Positions 9,917 through 22,350 of a stretch of DNA of 64,000 nt are shown piece after piece. The stretch is from Rhizoctonia solani. Taxonomy: Eukaryota > Basidiomycota > Agaricomycetes > Cantharellales > Ceratobasidiaceae. Each line of letters begins with the position of its first letter. Positions within the stretch are counted from its first letter, which is position 1. Under the pieces are notes generated by a model. The model ran no database searches, was not told where the DNA came from, and was given only the letters and a program-made list of their open reading frames with translations. The DNA is taken from contig NC_057382.1 in assembly GCF_016906535.1 (NCBI RefSeq), forward strand, positions 806,001 through 870,000. The letters are read 5' to 3'. The position numbers and the translations under genes were made by a program.

Positions 9917-12247
9917 ATGCCTGCTACTCTACCTGCTGAAAAGGCTGCTCAGATCAAGAATCTTCATGAGCAGCAAGCCACTCTCAAGAGGATGATTATT
10001 AGTACATTGTTGCAACTACCATACATGTACTGCTCCTTGTTAAATACCAAAATTCCTACAGGTATTGGTGGTGGGCCCAAGGCAGCAGCATCTTTGTCAG
10101 ATCCACTAGGTATGTCAGATTCAAAGTTTGCTGCAGGTTCACTTGTCTTTGGCTCACTGTTGACCTATTATATTAGCACATACTGTGCCAATCCTAGGAT
10201 TTCAGAACTTCCCAAATCCATATAAATTGTGTGGATTCAACCTGCAGATGCTTTGTGGATTAAACAACAACAGCTGGGATATTTATCAGGTACAATTCAT
10301 CTTTGGTGTAACCCCAAGTATGTATGTTTGTTGATTCATGTTTACTACAGGACAAGCTCAATGCTATTGCAACCAAGCAAGGTGTTGATTTACAGTTTAG
10401 TATCACCAAGCAGCCCATCCTGCAATGTGTCACCAACACTGTTAACAAGGTAAGCACCACAATAGGTGCAGTAAATCATTTTAATTCAATCATGTTACCT
10501 ATTTTGGAAAAGATGGTCAAATTACGCCCCAAGATACAGCAGAAGATTTCAGATCCTGATTGGTTAATCAGGCAAATGCTCCAAGGCATGCTGAAAGCCT
10601 CAAGGGAGAAACATAATAACTGGGTAACTGGCAAAAGTTAGTACCCTGCTGTTCATGGACACATTTCAAACTTATTAATGCATTTATTCCTTAGGGTGCA
10701 CCCAAAAGCCAAAGACCACCAAGGACAACAAACACAAAGGCCAAGTCAAGGGCAAGAACAAGCATGAGAGCAAGGCCAAGGGTGAGGAGAAGGATGAAGA
10801 CAAAAACAAGGACAAAGGCAAGAGAGACAAGAAAGCAGACAAGGGGAAAGGAAAGGAAGTGCAAGAGCCAGATGATGAGTCAAAAGATGTTGAGGTAAGG
10901 TTATTTCAGCTGTATATGTTTATTGCTCACTCCTCAATCAATGATTTAGATGACCAATGTGGGTGACATTCTGGCTCCAGACATGCCACAAGCCTCCACT
11001 GGTGGAAGCTTTAGCAAGGATACTGATAGTGATCAACACAAGGGTCAACCCCTATTCTCTAACACCAATACACTTGATTGCACTCCAGTACCTCCCATCT
11101 GTCCACACCCCTGAATGAAGGAACAACCTCTTGCAGAAATGCTCCATACTGCTAGGGATTGGTTGTTACCAGTGCCAACCCTGTTTAACTCAGGCTGTTT
11201 TGGCCTCAGAAATGACAATGGTAACAAAGAGGGGACTACCACAATGCCAACCAAATTGTGGCATATTGTAAGTCACTATTCACATTGATTCAATTACAAC
11301 TTTATTGACAAACCACTTCCTTCTAATGTGAAGGCTGATCAGCATGCAAAGAATGCCCAGGTCTCATTCAACACCAGCAATTCAGACAAAGCTGAAACTT
11401 ACAGGCAGACTCCCAAGCCACCAAACCTCACCAAGAAGGCTCAGGGTTCTGCTCAGGTTAGCAACAACCATGATCAGACTCCAGCACATGAAGAGCCTAG
11501 AGCTAGGACTCCCATCAAGATACATTCAATCACAAGCTCATTTAAATCAATTTCTCATCTGGTCTGACACTTTTATTAATCTAAGCATTCAACCAGGCCC
11601 AGCCCTGCTCCCAAGGTTACTAATTCCAAGCCAGACTCTGGCAATTGACACAAAAATACACCCGCGGTTACCACCACTCAAACTATGAATACAAACCCGG
11701 CAGGTAGTAAGAAGCGCAAGGCAAGTGAAGACAACACCATGCCCAATGCACTGGCGCCAAAGAAAGGAAAGGCAACCATAGTAAGTTTTACTTCAATTTG
11801 GAGCTATGTTCATCTCATCATCCCTCTTGCCGCATAGACTACCTCCCAGATGCCAGCTCAAACCTTCCTTGCCAAAAACTTCAAGACAGTGAGTATATTC
11901 ATATGTAGGCACTACAGTGTGGTCTAAATTTGCGTTGTAATTTCTCTTAGTCCATGCCAGCGGCCTCTCCAATCTCCCGTTTGACCCAATCTCAACTACC
12001 CAAACCACCAACTGCTAGCTCTAAGCCACCCGCTGCTAGCTCCAGTGCACTACCCCTGCCCTCAGCAGCATCAAAATCGAGGTCCAAGAGCAGGAAAGCC
12101 GCTGCGCTGAGGGCCGCCTCCACACAAGCCACTAACAAGGGAGCAAGGAAAGTGGCAGCGCAAGCAAGGGTACGTGTAGTGTTTTAGACCTATCTTGGCT
12201 AGATATTGAAGTGTTATCTAAAACAATTTGCATAGGCCAAAAATTAG
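9917..12247 (+). CDS. Hypothetical lysine-rich protein, multi-exon
   Basis: The start is ATG at 9917 in a good context (ACCATGCC), opening MPATLPAEKAAQIKNLHEQQ, a helical N-terminus. Exons bounded by GT-AG: 10353-10449 (DKLNAIATKQGVDLQF), 10695-10894 (very Lys/Asp/Glu-rich, KGEEKDEDKNKDKGKRDKK), one from 10950 (MTNVGDILAPDMPQAST), 11951-12169 (Pro/Ser then Arg/Lys-rich, SKSRSKSRKAAALRAAS) and a 12-base final exon 12236-12247 (AKN-stop). Exons between about 11050 and 11950 are uncertain; coding-like stretches at 11329-11567 and 11690-11780 end in donor-like GTNAG. The product looks like a disordered basic protein, perhaps nuclear. No catalytic domain is seen. It could also be a gene carried by an unrecognised transposon. 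Confidence 0.55.
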
Positions 12248-12752
12248 TCAAAGGAACGCGCGCAGCGTAAGTAATATAACCAACTTGTTAATCAAATTGG
12301 TATGGTACAAATTCCCATCTATCTTGCTACCTTCCAGCGTCTTTTTTGTCCCCCCCCCCAATTGATTCATAGTATTTTGACGTTTTGCCTTTTTCTTATC
12401 CGCTTTACATCAAGTTCTAATACGGCTACTTTCTTGAATGTATGCTGCGTAATGACGGTTCTCCGTCAGCGCATTAGGCGCTATAATAATTATAATATAT
12501 TGTTATATTCCAAACTCCGCCGCTGCCCACCAGCGCCCGCAACGCTGCAATAATTAAACAACAGAATCTAAGCTGCTACCCTAAAGTGTTGTATACGCAA
12601 TTTTCCGCGCTTTGAACACTGTCCTACAGCTTCCCAGGGTGCAGCGCTTCCGTTGCAGCCAGTCGACGAAGCGCTCTGGGGAAGTGGATCCAACGCGCCT
12701 GAGGCACTAGAGCGGACAAAATCCGCTGTGACAGCAGATGGCCAGCTGCCGG
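12248..12752. other. Non-coding gap between gene and hAT element
   Basis: A poly-C run (about 12350-12360) and an AT-rich stretch (12480-12510) follow the gene. The last 150 bases are GC-rich and CpG-rich. Nothing recognised. A short plus-strand frame (12653-12877) runs across the hAT border and is not a gene. Confidence 0.4.
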
Positions 12753-12871
12753 CAGTGTTGGTAAATCCCAATGGGAACGTGGTTGGGCACTGGGATTACG
12801 TAAACGGGGCATGGGATGGGATGGTTGGGAAGCAATGGGAATGTCACGTGATACATTTGCCAAACATAGTA

Positions 12872-14050
12872 CCGTGAGCGCCCGGGAAGTTGGACACATT
12901 TTGAAAGTTGCTGACGTCCAGGAGCAGCAACAGACTGGTAACTCATTCTAATAGCAAATTTATATACTTATGGGCACATTCTTCAACGTGCAAGTTGTTT
13001 TATTTAATTAGATTCAATATCAGCAGAATAATACCTAAATTATGTTTAGCCCGGACAGAATGTCCGGATACGGGGAAGTTGGACACGTGACCGGCCTCGA
13101 TTCATCTGACTTGAGGCGTGAAAAAGTGAGTCTTACATACAGATATACCCCCCTTTGTGTTACAAATGAATGAAAAAAGCCAATTCGGAAAGATTGGGAC
13201 ACCTGAGTAGCAAGAAAACACCATAGATCTGGCAATTGAGGGTGAAAAAAGGGGGGCTTGGTCTCCAAGCAGCTGCTTCAAAATGCGGCACTCCTAAATT
13301 GGCACATAAAGACTAATTGAAGATTCAACAGGAACACCACATAACACGTGAGCAGGAGCAAGCATTGAGTCTCCCAGAGGAAACAGAGGTGATTATGCTT
13401 TGTAACAAAATGGAGCGGCGTACCAACAATGATTGACAAGAAGTGGTTGAATGAACCTTTATATTCAACACTGAATCAAGTACGGAAGCGCTCAAAAAAG
13501 GCCTGTGAGATATAATTCTGATTTTCGAGGGAGCAGAACCTCAAATAATCATACAACATGAAAAGGAGCAAAACAGAGAAGCAAACCCGGAAGCACGTGC
13601 TATGAACCTTGAAGGGGTTAATTTGGACGTGCGTGAGTGTATTTCCAAGCAGATATCGAAGAAATTTGTGAGAATTAACAAGCATATATACCCAGGTAGC
13701 ATCAGCTCAAGGGAGAGGACACGGACAAGGTCATTGGGCCGGAATTTCTGGAGGAAAAGGTTTGCTTGGTGAGCGTGGGTACTTTTCTATGGTTCAGCGC
13801 CTTACTTATCAAATTCTGACCAATGAATATTCTACTAGAGCCCTTGGAAGAGGGGGAGGAGGTCTGAGATGATAATTGCTACGTTTTCCTATTTTTATAT
13901 TATTCAATTCACTTCAGAAACACATAGAAATGCCCTTAGTCTATTTACTCAGGTGTATACATGCATTTGTAGCTCGAGTTTTTGTTGTTTGAGTCAAAAA
14001 CGGCAAATGTCCGACTTCACGGGTGTGTCCGACTTCCCGGGCGCTTACGG
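12872..14050. mobile_element. Non-autonomous TIR element inside the left hAT copy
   Basis: 1179 bp with inverted ends CCGTGAGCGCCCGGGAAGT / ACTTCCCGGGCGCTTACGG, flanked by TA (12870-12871 and 14051-14052). The motif GAAGT(T/C)GGACA recurs just inside both ends and again near 13075-13090 and 14005-14035, like subterminal transposase sites. TA target and end structure suggest a Tc1/mariner/pogo-type element. No ORF of transposase size. The same insertion is in the right hAT copy. Confidence 0.75.
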
Positions 14051-14290
14051 TATATACACATATTGGAATTAAATACAACAATGTAAAACGAACAATTATG
14101 CGGCCGAATCGTCAATTTGTAGGGTTTGTTGCACGTCCCGAGTGACCAGCCCGTAGAGCTCAAGCTCTGCTTTGAGATTGTCCAATCCGTTGGACTTGAA
14201 AACATCCAGTCCGTGCGCTTTGGACCCGGTACTACGGGAGTAATCAAATAGATCACGTAGTGAGATGGGAGACTGAGTCCCAAAGAACAA

Positions 14291-16852
14291 TCAAACCTTT
14301 TTCGGGAGCGTATTGGTGGGTGGTGTGGAGTTTGTTGTGCAAGAGTCTTTGAACTCATTGTCTAATGGGTCTTTGTCATTGAGTACATCTTGACGAAGTT
14401 GCATTGCAAGTGAGCGCACACTAGAGGTGGCTAAACCCTCCTCGGTTATATCGACGTCAGCAATTGACTCTGCAAGTTTGTCGGGCTGGTTATTGGCCCT
14501 TGAAATCACTGAGTCAAGGGCTGGAGAGCCAAATTGACGCTTCAGCCTTGAGCGCGTCTGTCCTTCATCTGCGTGCTTGCGTTTGAGGTCCATACGCACA
14601 ACTGCAGTGTCAAATACCTTCTGGTATCCCAGTTGATTGCGCCGTTTTGTGTGGATGTGTCCCATCTTGCTGAATAGTTGCTTGCAGCCAGCCAAGTTAG
14701 CAACAATCAACAAAATGTGTATTGCTAAGTGAGCTAGCTGATGACGTCCAGAATTTGGTGTTTCATAGGCAAGCAGGCCCAACCAGACATTGATCATGTT
14801 GAGGGGCTTACCCTAAGTACACGCAAGAACTTAGTAAGAAATTGTATGGGGCTCAATAATGATTATTATGTACTTACCGCTTGCTTGTGCATTGCCCGCT
14901 GCTCTTTGTAATCCCATCAATTGGGGTGAAACTCGCTTTGAGAGTCGTAATAGTCAAGAAACGCTTTGTATAATTCGAGGTCATTTTCCTTACGAAAGAC
15001 TCGTTGGAACACGCGCTTGACAACGCCATAGAGCGCAGACCAATTCAGTAAGGTGTTTTGTCAGCTAAATAGGCAAGCTCAAATGAAAGGGTTGAGGAAG
15101 ACAGCCAGAATGAAGGGATCCTGGTCTGCCTTACCCCAGCGATGCTCTAAGCTCTCCAACACACACTCCCGAACCTTTGGATTGAACCCAAGGTGCAAAA
15201 ATGTGTAATACAACCGCCCAAGTTCGACCAGAATATGATCCAGCCTAGTAGTTGCGGCCTGAGAGACATTTGCAGCGATTGCAAGTGGCTCTAGGTATAG
15301 CTTGAGCCTACAAGAAAAGGAGGTTAAGAATACATCTTAGCAGATTCAATTAATTTATGTGCTTACTTGCCCAATCTATGCCAAAATTCAGGATCATCAA
15401 TGTTCTTCAAGACAGTGTTGGCTTGCTCAATTGTCTCAGGGGAGCGTCCCGCACTTGCCCAAAACTCCTCAGGGTTACGTGCGGCAATGGCACAAAGTGA
15501 TTGGGACTCAGACAGTAGGCTGCGGAACAAAAGGAAGTGAGAAGTCCATTGAGTGAGAACAGGGAGAGTGAGACTACAAGGCTTCCTGCCATCCCGCGCC
15601 TGCTCCTGATGGAAGAGTCCAAGTAAATAAGAGTGATTGAGCATCCACTTAATGATATCAATTGCGGCATCTGCTGTATCAACAAGCCGTGAGGTTAGGC
15701 CCATGATATCGCCAACTATAAGGTTAATCTATTGCCAAGTTTATCAGACCCCAACTGAATGCATACACAAGCCATATGTGCATACCTGGTGTGCCCAACA
15801 GTCAAAAACCAAAATATGAGGGCGTAAGCAATGGAGTCGGACTTGCATGGCTCGTGAGTTGCCTCCCGCATCAGACACCCAGGCAATGATACGGACATTG
15901 TGCTCCTTCTCAGCACTGTCTATATCATTGAGTACCAGCTTCAAGTGGTTGTTGGCTGTCTTGTGTTGCGCTGATAGATTGTGCACTTGAACAGTATAAG
16001 TCTAAAGTTTGTGTGTTAGTTGGTTGACAGTAGTGGCAGTTAGGCTAGCATACCTTGTAATCAACAGAGAGCATAGACGCAATTAATGCGTTCCGTTTAA
16101 TGTTCTTCCATCCATCACTCATACCTGTAGCTAACCAACCCAAAATTGCCTCATGCATAGAGGAATTTGCAGCCTCAAGTTGAGTTTGAAGAATTGGCCC
16201 TGACAGCTTATGTCAATCGGGCAACATTGCATTTGGTAGCCACTTCTGAAAGAACTTATGGGTTTCCGGTGCATTGATAGCATGCCAGGCAAACCCATTT
16301 GCAACCCACAGTTTACAGAGATCGGAATTAAACTCTGTCTGTTGCTCCTTTGACAGCAAGTGGTAAATTGTGGGGAGGGCTGGGTACGGCAATGTCTTGC
16401 TATTGTTTCCGCGATCTGGGGTTGATCCTGTGGACCAAGGAATTAAGGCAGCTGAGGAGCAAGTACGCGCACGTTCTGAGGCCAGCCTATCCTTAGCCTC
16501 AGGGGATACAAGTTCACAGCTATGTATATGCGCTTCAAACGCTTCTCTACAACTGGGGATAGGGCAAACAAGTGAGATGGCTAGTAATCAACATGAGTAT
16601 AACCAAAATATCCAAGTATCAAAAGAACTTACCCCAATGAAGGTGTTCAGTTTGTGGTCAAACTTTGGAGATGATACCATGCTCCAGTGCCTGTTGATCT
16701 TCCTGTTCCATAGTGCTGGTACATAATGCAATACATCCACAACACCAAGCGTTCAAGTAGCTACCACCATTGTAGTTGTCCTTGTTGCCAGCCAATTTGA
16801 GGTCATGTGGTTGGGTTTGGAAGTACTGCCAGTGCCAGAGTGGTGCCGGCAT
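14291..16852 (-). pseudogene. hAT-family transposase, left copy, inactivated
   Basis: Minus-strand start at 16852 (MPAPLWHWQYFQTQPHDL). Several exons follow: a central domain with GWLATGMSDGWKNIKRNALI and IIAWVSDAGGNSRAMQVRL...FDCWAHQ (the RNase H-like hAT core), then the C-terminal dimerisation region (MINVWLGLLAYETPNSG...GHIHTKRRNQLGYQKV) and a charged tail ending at 14291. Introns are short GT-AG. In-frame TGA codons sit in conserved positions and are shared with the right copy, so the enzyme is not made in full. A Lys replaces Glu in FSKMGH (FSEMGH in the right copy). Confidence 0.88.
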
Positions 16853-17190
16853 TGTTGTAGGAGGTAAAAGGTGAATGGGAGTTATCTTGGAACTTGGATC
16901 CTGACAATTACTTATGTATGCGCGCTGATGCGCCTTGGTTGTTCAAGAATCGCGTAGAAACTAACATATATGGTAATTCTCTGACTAAAGCGATACTTGG
17001 AGCAGTGGGATTGACTTGGGTTTTGTTTGGCTGATGCGGACTCGGGCTTTGTCAGCTTTCGGCAAAAGTTCGCCGAGCGCTCAGAGATTGGCTCCCATAT
17101 GGTATCCCATGGTGAACACTTATGTAATCCCTATTCCCTCCCAGCACTTTCCAATACTGTTTGCCATGGGAATGGGATTTACCAACACTG

Positions 17191-18880
17191 CGACTGGGTC
17201 TCTTACAACTTACCAACTCGATTATAGCAAATAAAATATCCTAGAATTCACTAGTAAGTACATGACATTTCTATAGAAGGTATATGGCCCAGGTACTCAT
17301 GTTTACGCGCAACCCTCATTACCGAGTTCGTGGATATCGAGCCGAAAGATCAGATTTTTTTGTGCTTCTGACGTTCATGCTACTCAATCCAGTGATCTTC
17401 GACAGACATCAGTGGCTTATCTTCCCCGTTCCTTCACACATCACTACTATCCGTCAGGCATGGCCCACTCGACCTGCTAGTTCTGTTCGAGTCTTAATGC
17501 CCCAAATCATCCGGTGCCGCCCAGTTGCGCGTCCAATCTCCCAGCGCCCGTATCTAGAGCCGGACGACTGCCTCTATTGATGGGTCTCGCGACAACCGGA
17601 GCACTGAAGCTCGAGTACCACTTTTATGCTCTCATGAAATCCATGTATTCCATTCCAACCACACTTGACTTCCTAGCAGTCATAACACATGCCCGCACAC
17701 AAATCGCAGTACCCTTTGTAAGCCATCAGTTCCTCGGTCTGCCTTGTAGCTACTTGTTACATACCATCCAAAACATCGGCCCCGGATTTGCTAGTTTTGA
17801 CATGACCCCTGAGATCCTGATTGTGCTTGATCTGGGATGTCGAATGCGAGCACAGAAGTGGTCAGTACCCATGACCGGTTCGGAGATCAACATAACTTTT
17901 ACCGTGGTGTAATTCCGAGGCATGAGACCCGACCCGTTGACGGGCATGCCTTCTCAGAGTTGCATCCTGAAATGGCGTATGTCGATAAGTGTTTGAATAG
18001 CACAAAACAGAACGCCGCTCTGCTGACGATGTACGCACCAGCTGTAGAATACATCAACAACAATCAAGACTGGAGCGCATGCTTGAGCAAATGGCTCTAT
18101 GTACTCACCCGCTAGGAGGGCAAGACGTATGTTAGTCAAATGCTATCTCGACGTAGTCAAGGTAATATACACACAGCCTAACATAATGAATGCAGGTCCT
18201 CGATCCATCAACGTACTCCAACGAGGAATGCAGGGTATACGAACCTTCTATAATAGATATGCCCAATCCTCAATTTGTGAGCACAAATTTGCTGTCAAGA
18301 GGAAATAAGTCCGTACCGCCTGAAAGTGCACATTTGGGTATCGATCAAGTTTGTTAACACCTATTCTACCAGATTGCTGCCGGATTTGTACCTTCTGGGG
18401 GATGAGATACAAGGTTCAGTCAGCACGAGTCACTTGACTAAAACTAATGTCGTGTACGCACATACTGAAACATTGAACGAGAATATTCCGACCGATCAAC
18501 GGGTGTCCTCTGTAGCTATTGTGAATGGTAAATACAAACATACCCACTAGAAGAGAAGGCAGACCAAAGCAGTAGCAATAAGTTCTCATGAGAGATTGAT
18601 AACTGTGATGAACTCACTGGCTAACATTAATTAAAGACACCAAGCCGCGGAAGTAAGTACACGTTGCCACTCGAAAGTGAATGTACAACGTACACTCTAT
18701 AAGCAAAAAGGATGTCAAAAAATTAGTAAGTACTCGTACCCCCAATGAGATATATACGCACTCGCTGCGTAAACTCATACTGATGACCAGAGTGCAAGTA
18801 AGAAAGAAGAAAAGACTGACTATCTTATATGGCAGATATAAAGCCGTAAGTTTGTAGAATGGATGGACATTGTGCACATA
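17191..18880. other. CpG-rich segment, no gene recognised
   Basis: Base composition differs from the surrounding transposons, with many CG dinucleotides. No ORF has a recognisable product; those of 60-130 codons look incidental. Short strings from the satellite (TACGCAC, CTCACCCGCTA) recur, for example near 18105 and 18457, so part of this may be worn-out array. Confidence 0.45.
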
Positions 18881-21800
18881 CCCACTGAGGTATGGAACGA
18901 TACAGCGTGTAGTCAGTGCATACTCATCCTCGACACCAGCCTCATACGCACATACTAATATACCGAACAGCACGCAGTGTGTGGTCAGTGCATATCTATC
19001 CTTGACACTAGCCCCATACGCACACCCTGATATACCGAAAAGTACCCAGTGTGTGGTTGGTGTATATCTATCCTCGACACCAGCCCCATACTCACCCGCT
19101 AATATACCGAAGAGCATGTAGTGTGTGATCAGTGAACATCCATCGTCGACACCAGCCCCATACTCACTTCCTAACATACCGAACAGCAGGCAGTGTGTGG
19201 TCAGTGTATATCCTTCCTCGACACCAACCCCGTACGCACCCGCTAACATACCAAACAGCACCCAGTTTGTGGTCAATGCATATTCATCCTCCACATCAGC
19301 TCCATACGCACCGTCTAATATACCGAACAGCAGGCAGTGTGTGGTCAGTCCACATCCATGCTGGAAACCAGCCCCATACGCACAAACTAACATACCAAAC
19401 AGAAGGCAGTGTGTGGTCAGTGCATATCCATCATCGACACGAACCCCATACGCACCCGCTAACATACCGAACAACACGCAGTGTGTGGTCAGTGCATATC
19501 CATCCTCGACACCAGCCCCATACGCACCGCCTGATATACCAAACAGCACGCAGTGTGCGGTCAGTGCACATCCATCCTCGACACCAGCTCCTTACGCACC
19601 GGCTAGCATACCGAAGAGCACGCAGTATGTGGTCAGTGCATATCCATCCTCGAAACCAGCCCCATACGCACATCCTGATATATCGAACAGCAGGCAGTGG
19701 GTGGTCAGTGCATATCCAACCTCGACACCAGCCCCATACGCACATACTGATATACCGAACAGCACGCAGTGTGTGGTCAGTGCATATCTATCCTTGACAC
19801 TAGCCCCATACGCACACCCTGATATACCAAAGAGCACGCAGTGTGTGGTCAGTGCATATCCATCCTCGACACCAGCCCCATACGCACCAACTGATATACC
19901 GAACAGCAAGCAGTGTGTGGTCAGTGCATATCTATCCTCGACACCAGCCCCATACGCACCCGCTAACATACCAAAGAGCATGCAGTGTGTAGTCAGTGCA
20001 TATCTATCCTCGACACCGGACCCATACGCACATCCTGATATGCCAAACAGCACGCAGTGTGTGGTCAGTGCATATCCATCCTCGACACCAGCCCCATACG
20101 CACATACTGATATACCAAACAGCAGGCAGTGTGTAGTCAGTGCATATCCATCCTTGACACCAGCCCCATACGCACCCGCTGACATACCGAACAGCACGCA
20201 GTGTGTGGTCAGTGCATATCTATCCTCGACACCAGCCCCATACGCACCCACTGATATACCGAACAGCACGCAGTGTATAGTCAGTGTATATCCATCCTTG
20301 ACACCAGCCCCACACGCACCCGCTAACATACCGAAGAGCACGCAGTATGTGATCAGTGCATATCTATCCTTGACACCAGCCCCATACGCACATCCTGACA
20401 TACCAAAGAGCACGCGGTATCTGGTCAATGTATATCCATCCTCAACACCAGCCCCATACGCACCCGCTAACATAACGAACAGCAGGCAGTGTGTGGTCAG
20501 TGCATATCCTTTCTCGACACCAGCCCCATACACACCCACTGATATACCGAAGAGCACGCAGTGTGTAGTCAGTGCATATCTATCCTCGACACCAGACCCA
20601 TACGCACATCCTGACACACCAAACAGCAGGCAGTGTGTGGTCAGTGCATATCCATCCTCAACTCTAGCCCCATACGCACCCACTGGTATACCAAAGAGTA
20701 CGCAGTGTGTGGTCAGTGCACATCCATCCTCGACACCAGCCCCGTACGCACCCGCTAATATACCGAAGAGCATGCAGTGTGTGGTCAGTGCATATCTATC
20801 CTCGACACAAGCCCCATACCCACCGACTGATATACCAAACAGCGCGCAGTTCTTCATTAGTAAGATCTCATCCTCGACACTAGCCCCATACACACCGGCT
20901 AATAAACCGAACAGCAGGCAGTGTGTGGTCAGTGCATATCCATCCTCAACTCTAGCCCCATACGCACCCACTGATATACCAAAGAGTACGCAGTGTGTGG
21001 TCAGTGCACATCCATCCTCAACACCAGCTCCATACGCACTGACTGATATACCAAACAGCGCGCAGTTCATCATTAGTAAAATCTCATTCTCGACACTAGC
21101 TCCATACGCACATCCTGATATACCAAACAGCACGCAGTGTGTGGTCAGTGCATATCCATCCTCGACACTAGCCCCATACGCACCCGCTGACATACCGAAC
21201 AGTGCGCAATGTGTGGTCAGCGTATATCCATCCTCGACACCAGCCCCATACGCACCAGCTAACATACCAAACAGCAGGCAGTGTGTGGTCAGTGCATATC
21301 TATCCCCGACACCAGCCCCATACGCACCAGCTAACATACCAAACAGCAGGCAGTGTGTGGTTAGTGCATATCCATCCTCGACACCAGCCCCACACGCACC
21401 CGCTAACATACCGAAGAGCATGCAGTATGTGATCAGTGCATATCTATCCTCGACACCAGCCCCATACGCACATCCTGATATACCGAACAGCACGCAGTGT
21501 GTGGTCAGTGCATATCTATCCTCGACACCAGCCCCATACGCACCGGCTAATATACCGAACAGCACGTAGTGTGTGGTCAGTGTATATCCATTTTCCACAC
21601 CAGCCCCATACGTACCGCCTGATATACCGAACAGCAGTGTGCGGTCAGTGCATATCCATCCTCGACACCAGCCCCATACGCACATCCTGACATACCGAAC
21701 AGCACGCAGTGTATGGTCAGTGCACATCCATCCTCGACACCAGCTCCATACGCACCCACTAATATACCGGATAGCACGCAGTGTGTGGTCAGTGCACATT

Positions 21801-22350
21801 CATCCTCGACACCAGCCCCGTACGCACATTCTAATATACCGAACAGCACGCAGTGTGTGGTCAGTGCATATCTATCCTCGACACCAGCCCCATACGCACC
21901 AGCTAATAAACCCAACAGCACGCGGTGTGTTGTCAGTGCATATCCATCATCGACACCAGACCCATACGCACTGGCTAATATACCGAACAGTAGGCAGTAT
22001 GTGGTCAGTGCACATCCATCATCGACACCAGCCCCATACGCACCGGCTAATATACCGAACAGCAGGCAGTGTGTGGTCAGTCCACATTCATCCTCGACAC
22101 CAGCCCCATACGCACCCGCTAACATACCGAAGAGCACGCAGTGTGTGGTCAGTGCATATTTATCCTCAACACCAGCCCCATACGCACCAGCTAATAAACC
22201 GAACAGCGCGCAGTTCATCATTAGTAAAATCTCATTCTCGACATTAGCCCCATACGTACCTTCTAAGATACCGCACGTCACGTAGTCCACCCTCAATATA
22301 CATCCGTTTTCGACATCAGCATCATACTCACCGGCTAAGATACCAATTGG
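18881..22350. repeat. 72-bp tandem satellite, about 48 copies
   Basis: A 72-bp unit repeats head to tail. A typical unit holds GTGTGGTCAGTGCATATCCA, then TCCTCGACACCAGCCCCATA, then CGCACCCGCTAACATACCGA, then ACAGCACGCA. Because 72 is divisible by three, the array leaves long frames open on both strands: plus 19125-21569 (24-residue periods such as CVVSAYPSSTPAPYAPANIP) and minus 19592-21799. Substitutions fall at all codon positions, and stops appear where units mutate, so I read the frames as by-products. Deviant units containing CAGTTCATCATTAGTAAAAT occur near 20850, 21060 and 22210. Edges fade gradually on both sides. Confidence 0.93.

Larger units (their letters stand above)
12753..17190 (-). 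mobile_element. hAT transposon, left copy
   Basis: 4438 bp bounded by an 18-bp inverted repeat CAGTGTTGGTAAATCCCA. Almost identical, inverted, to 24556-28992. The 8-base flanks (GCTGCCGG and CGACTGGG) do not match, so one flank was probably rearranged. It carries a minus-strand transposase pseudogene and an internal TA-flanked TIR element (12872-14050). Several differences from the right copy are C-to-T at former CpG (for example GCGAG in the right copy against GCAAG here), so this copy looks more decayed. Confidence 0.9.

Noticed and set aside
12653..12877. 74-codon ORF across the left hAT border
   Set aside because: Half lies outside and half inside the transposon; the corresponding ORF at the right copy has an unrelated outer half.
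12753..17190. Left hAT copy as a simple fresh insertion
   Set aside because: The 8-base flanks do not match and no shifted alternative gave a duplication.
17016..17234. Small ORFs next to the hAT terminal repeats (mirrored at 24422-24730)
   Set aside because: They lie in the subterminal non-coding part of the transposon, cross its end and occur in both copies only because of the duplication.
19125..21569. 814-codon Pro/Ser/Ala-rich repeat protein on the plus strand
   Set aside because: The frame is open only because the 72-bp unit is a multiple of three. The opposite strand is equally open, substitutions hit all codon positions, and no promoter, intron or signal supports a gene.
19592..21799. 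735-codon Gly/Tyr-rich protein on the minus strand
   Set aside because: Same tandem array read backwards; same reasons.
18881..22350. CRISPR-like array
   Set aside because: The repeats are contiguous with no unique spacers, units vary throughout, and the context is eukaryotic.
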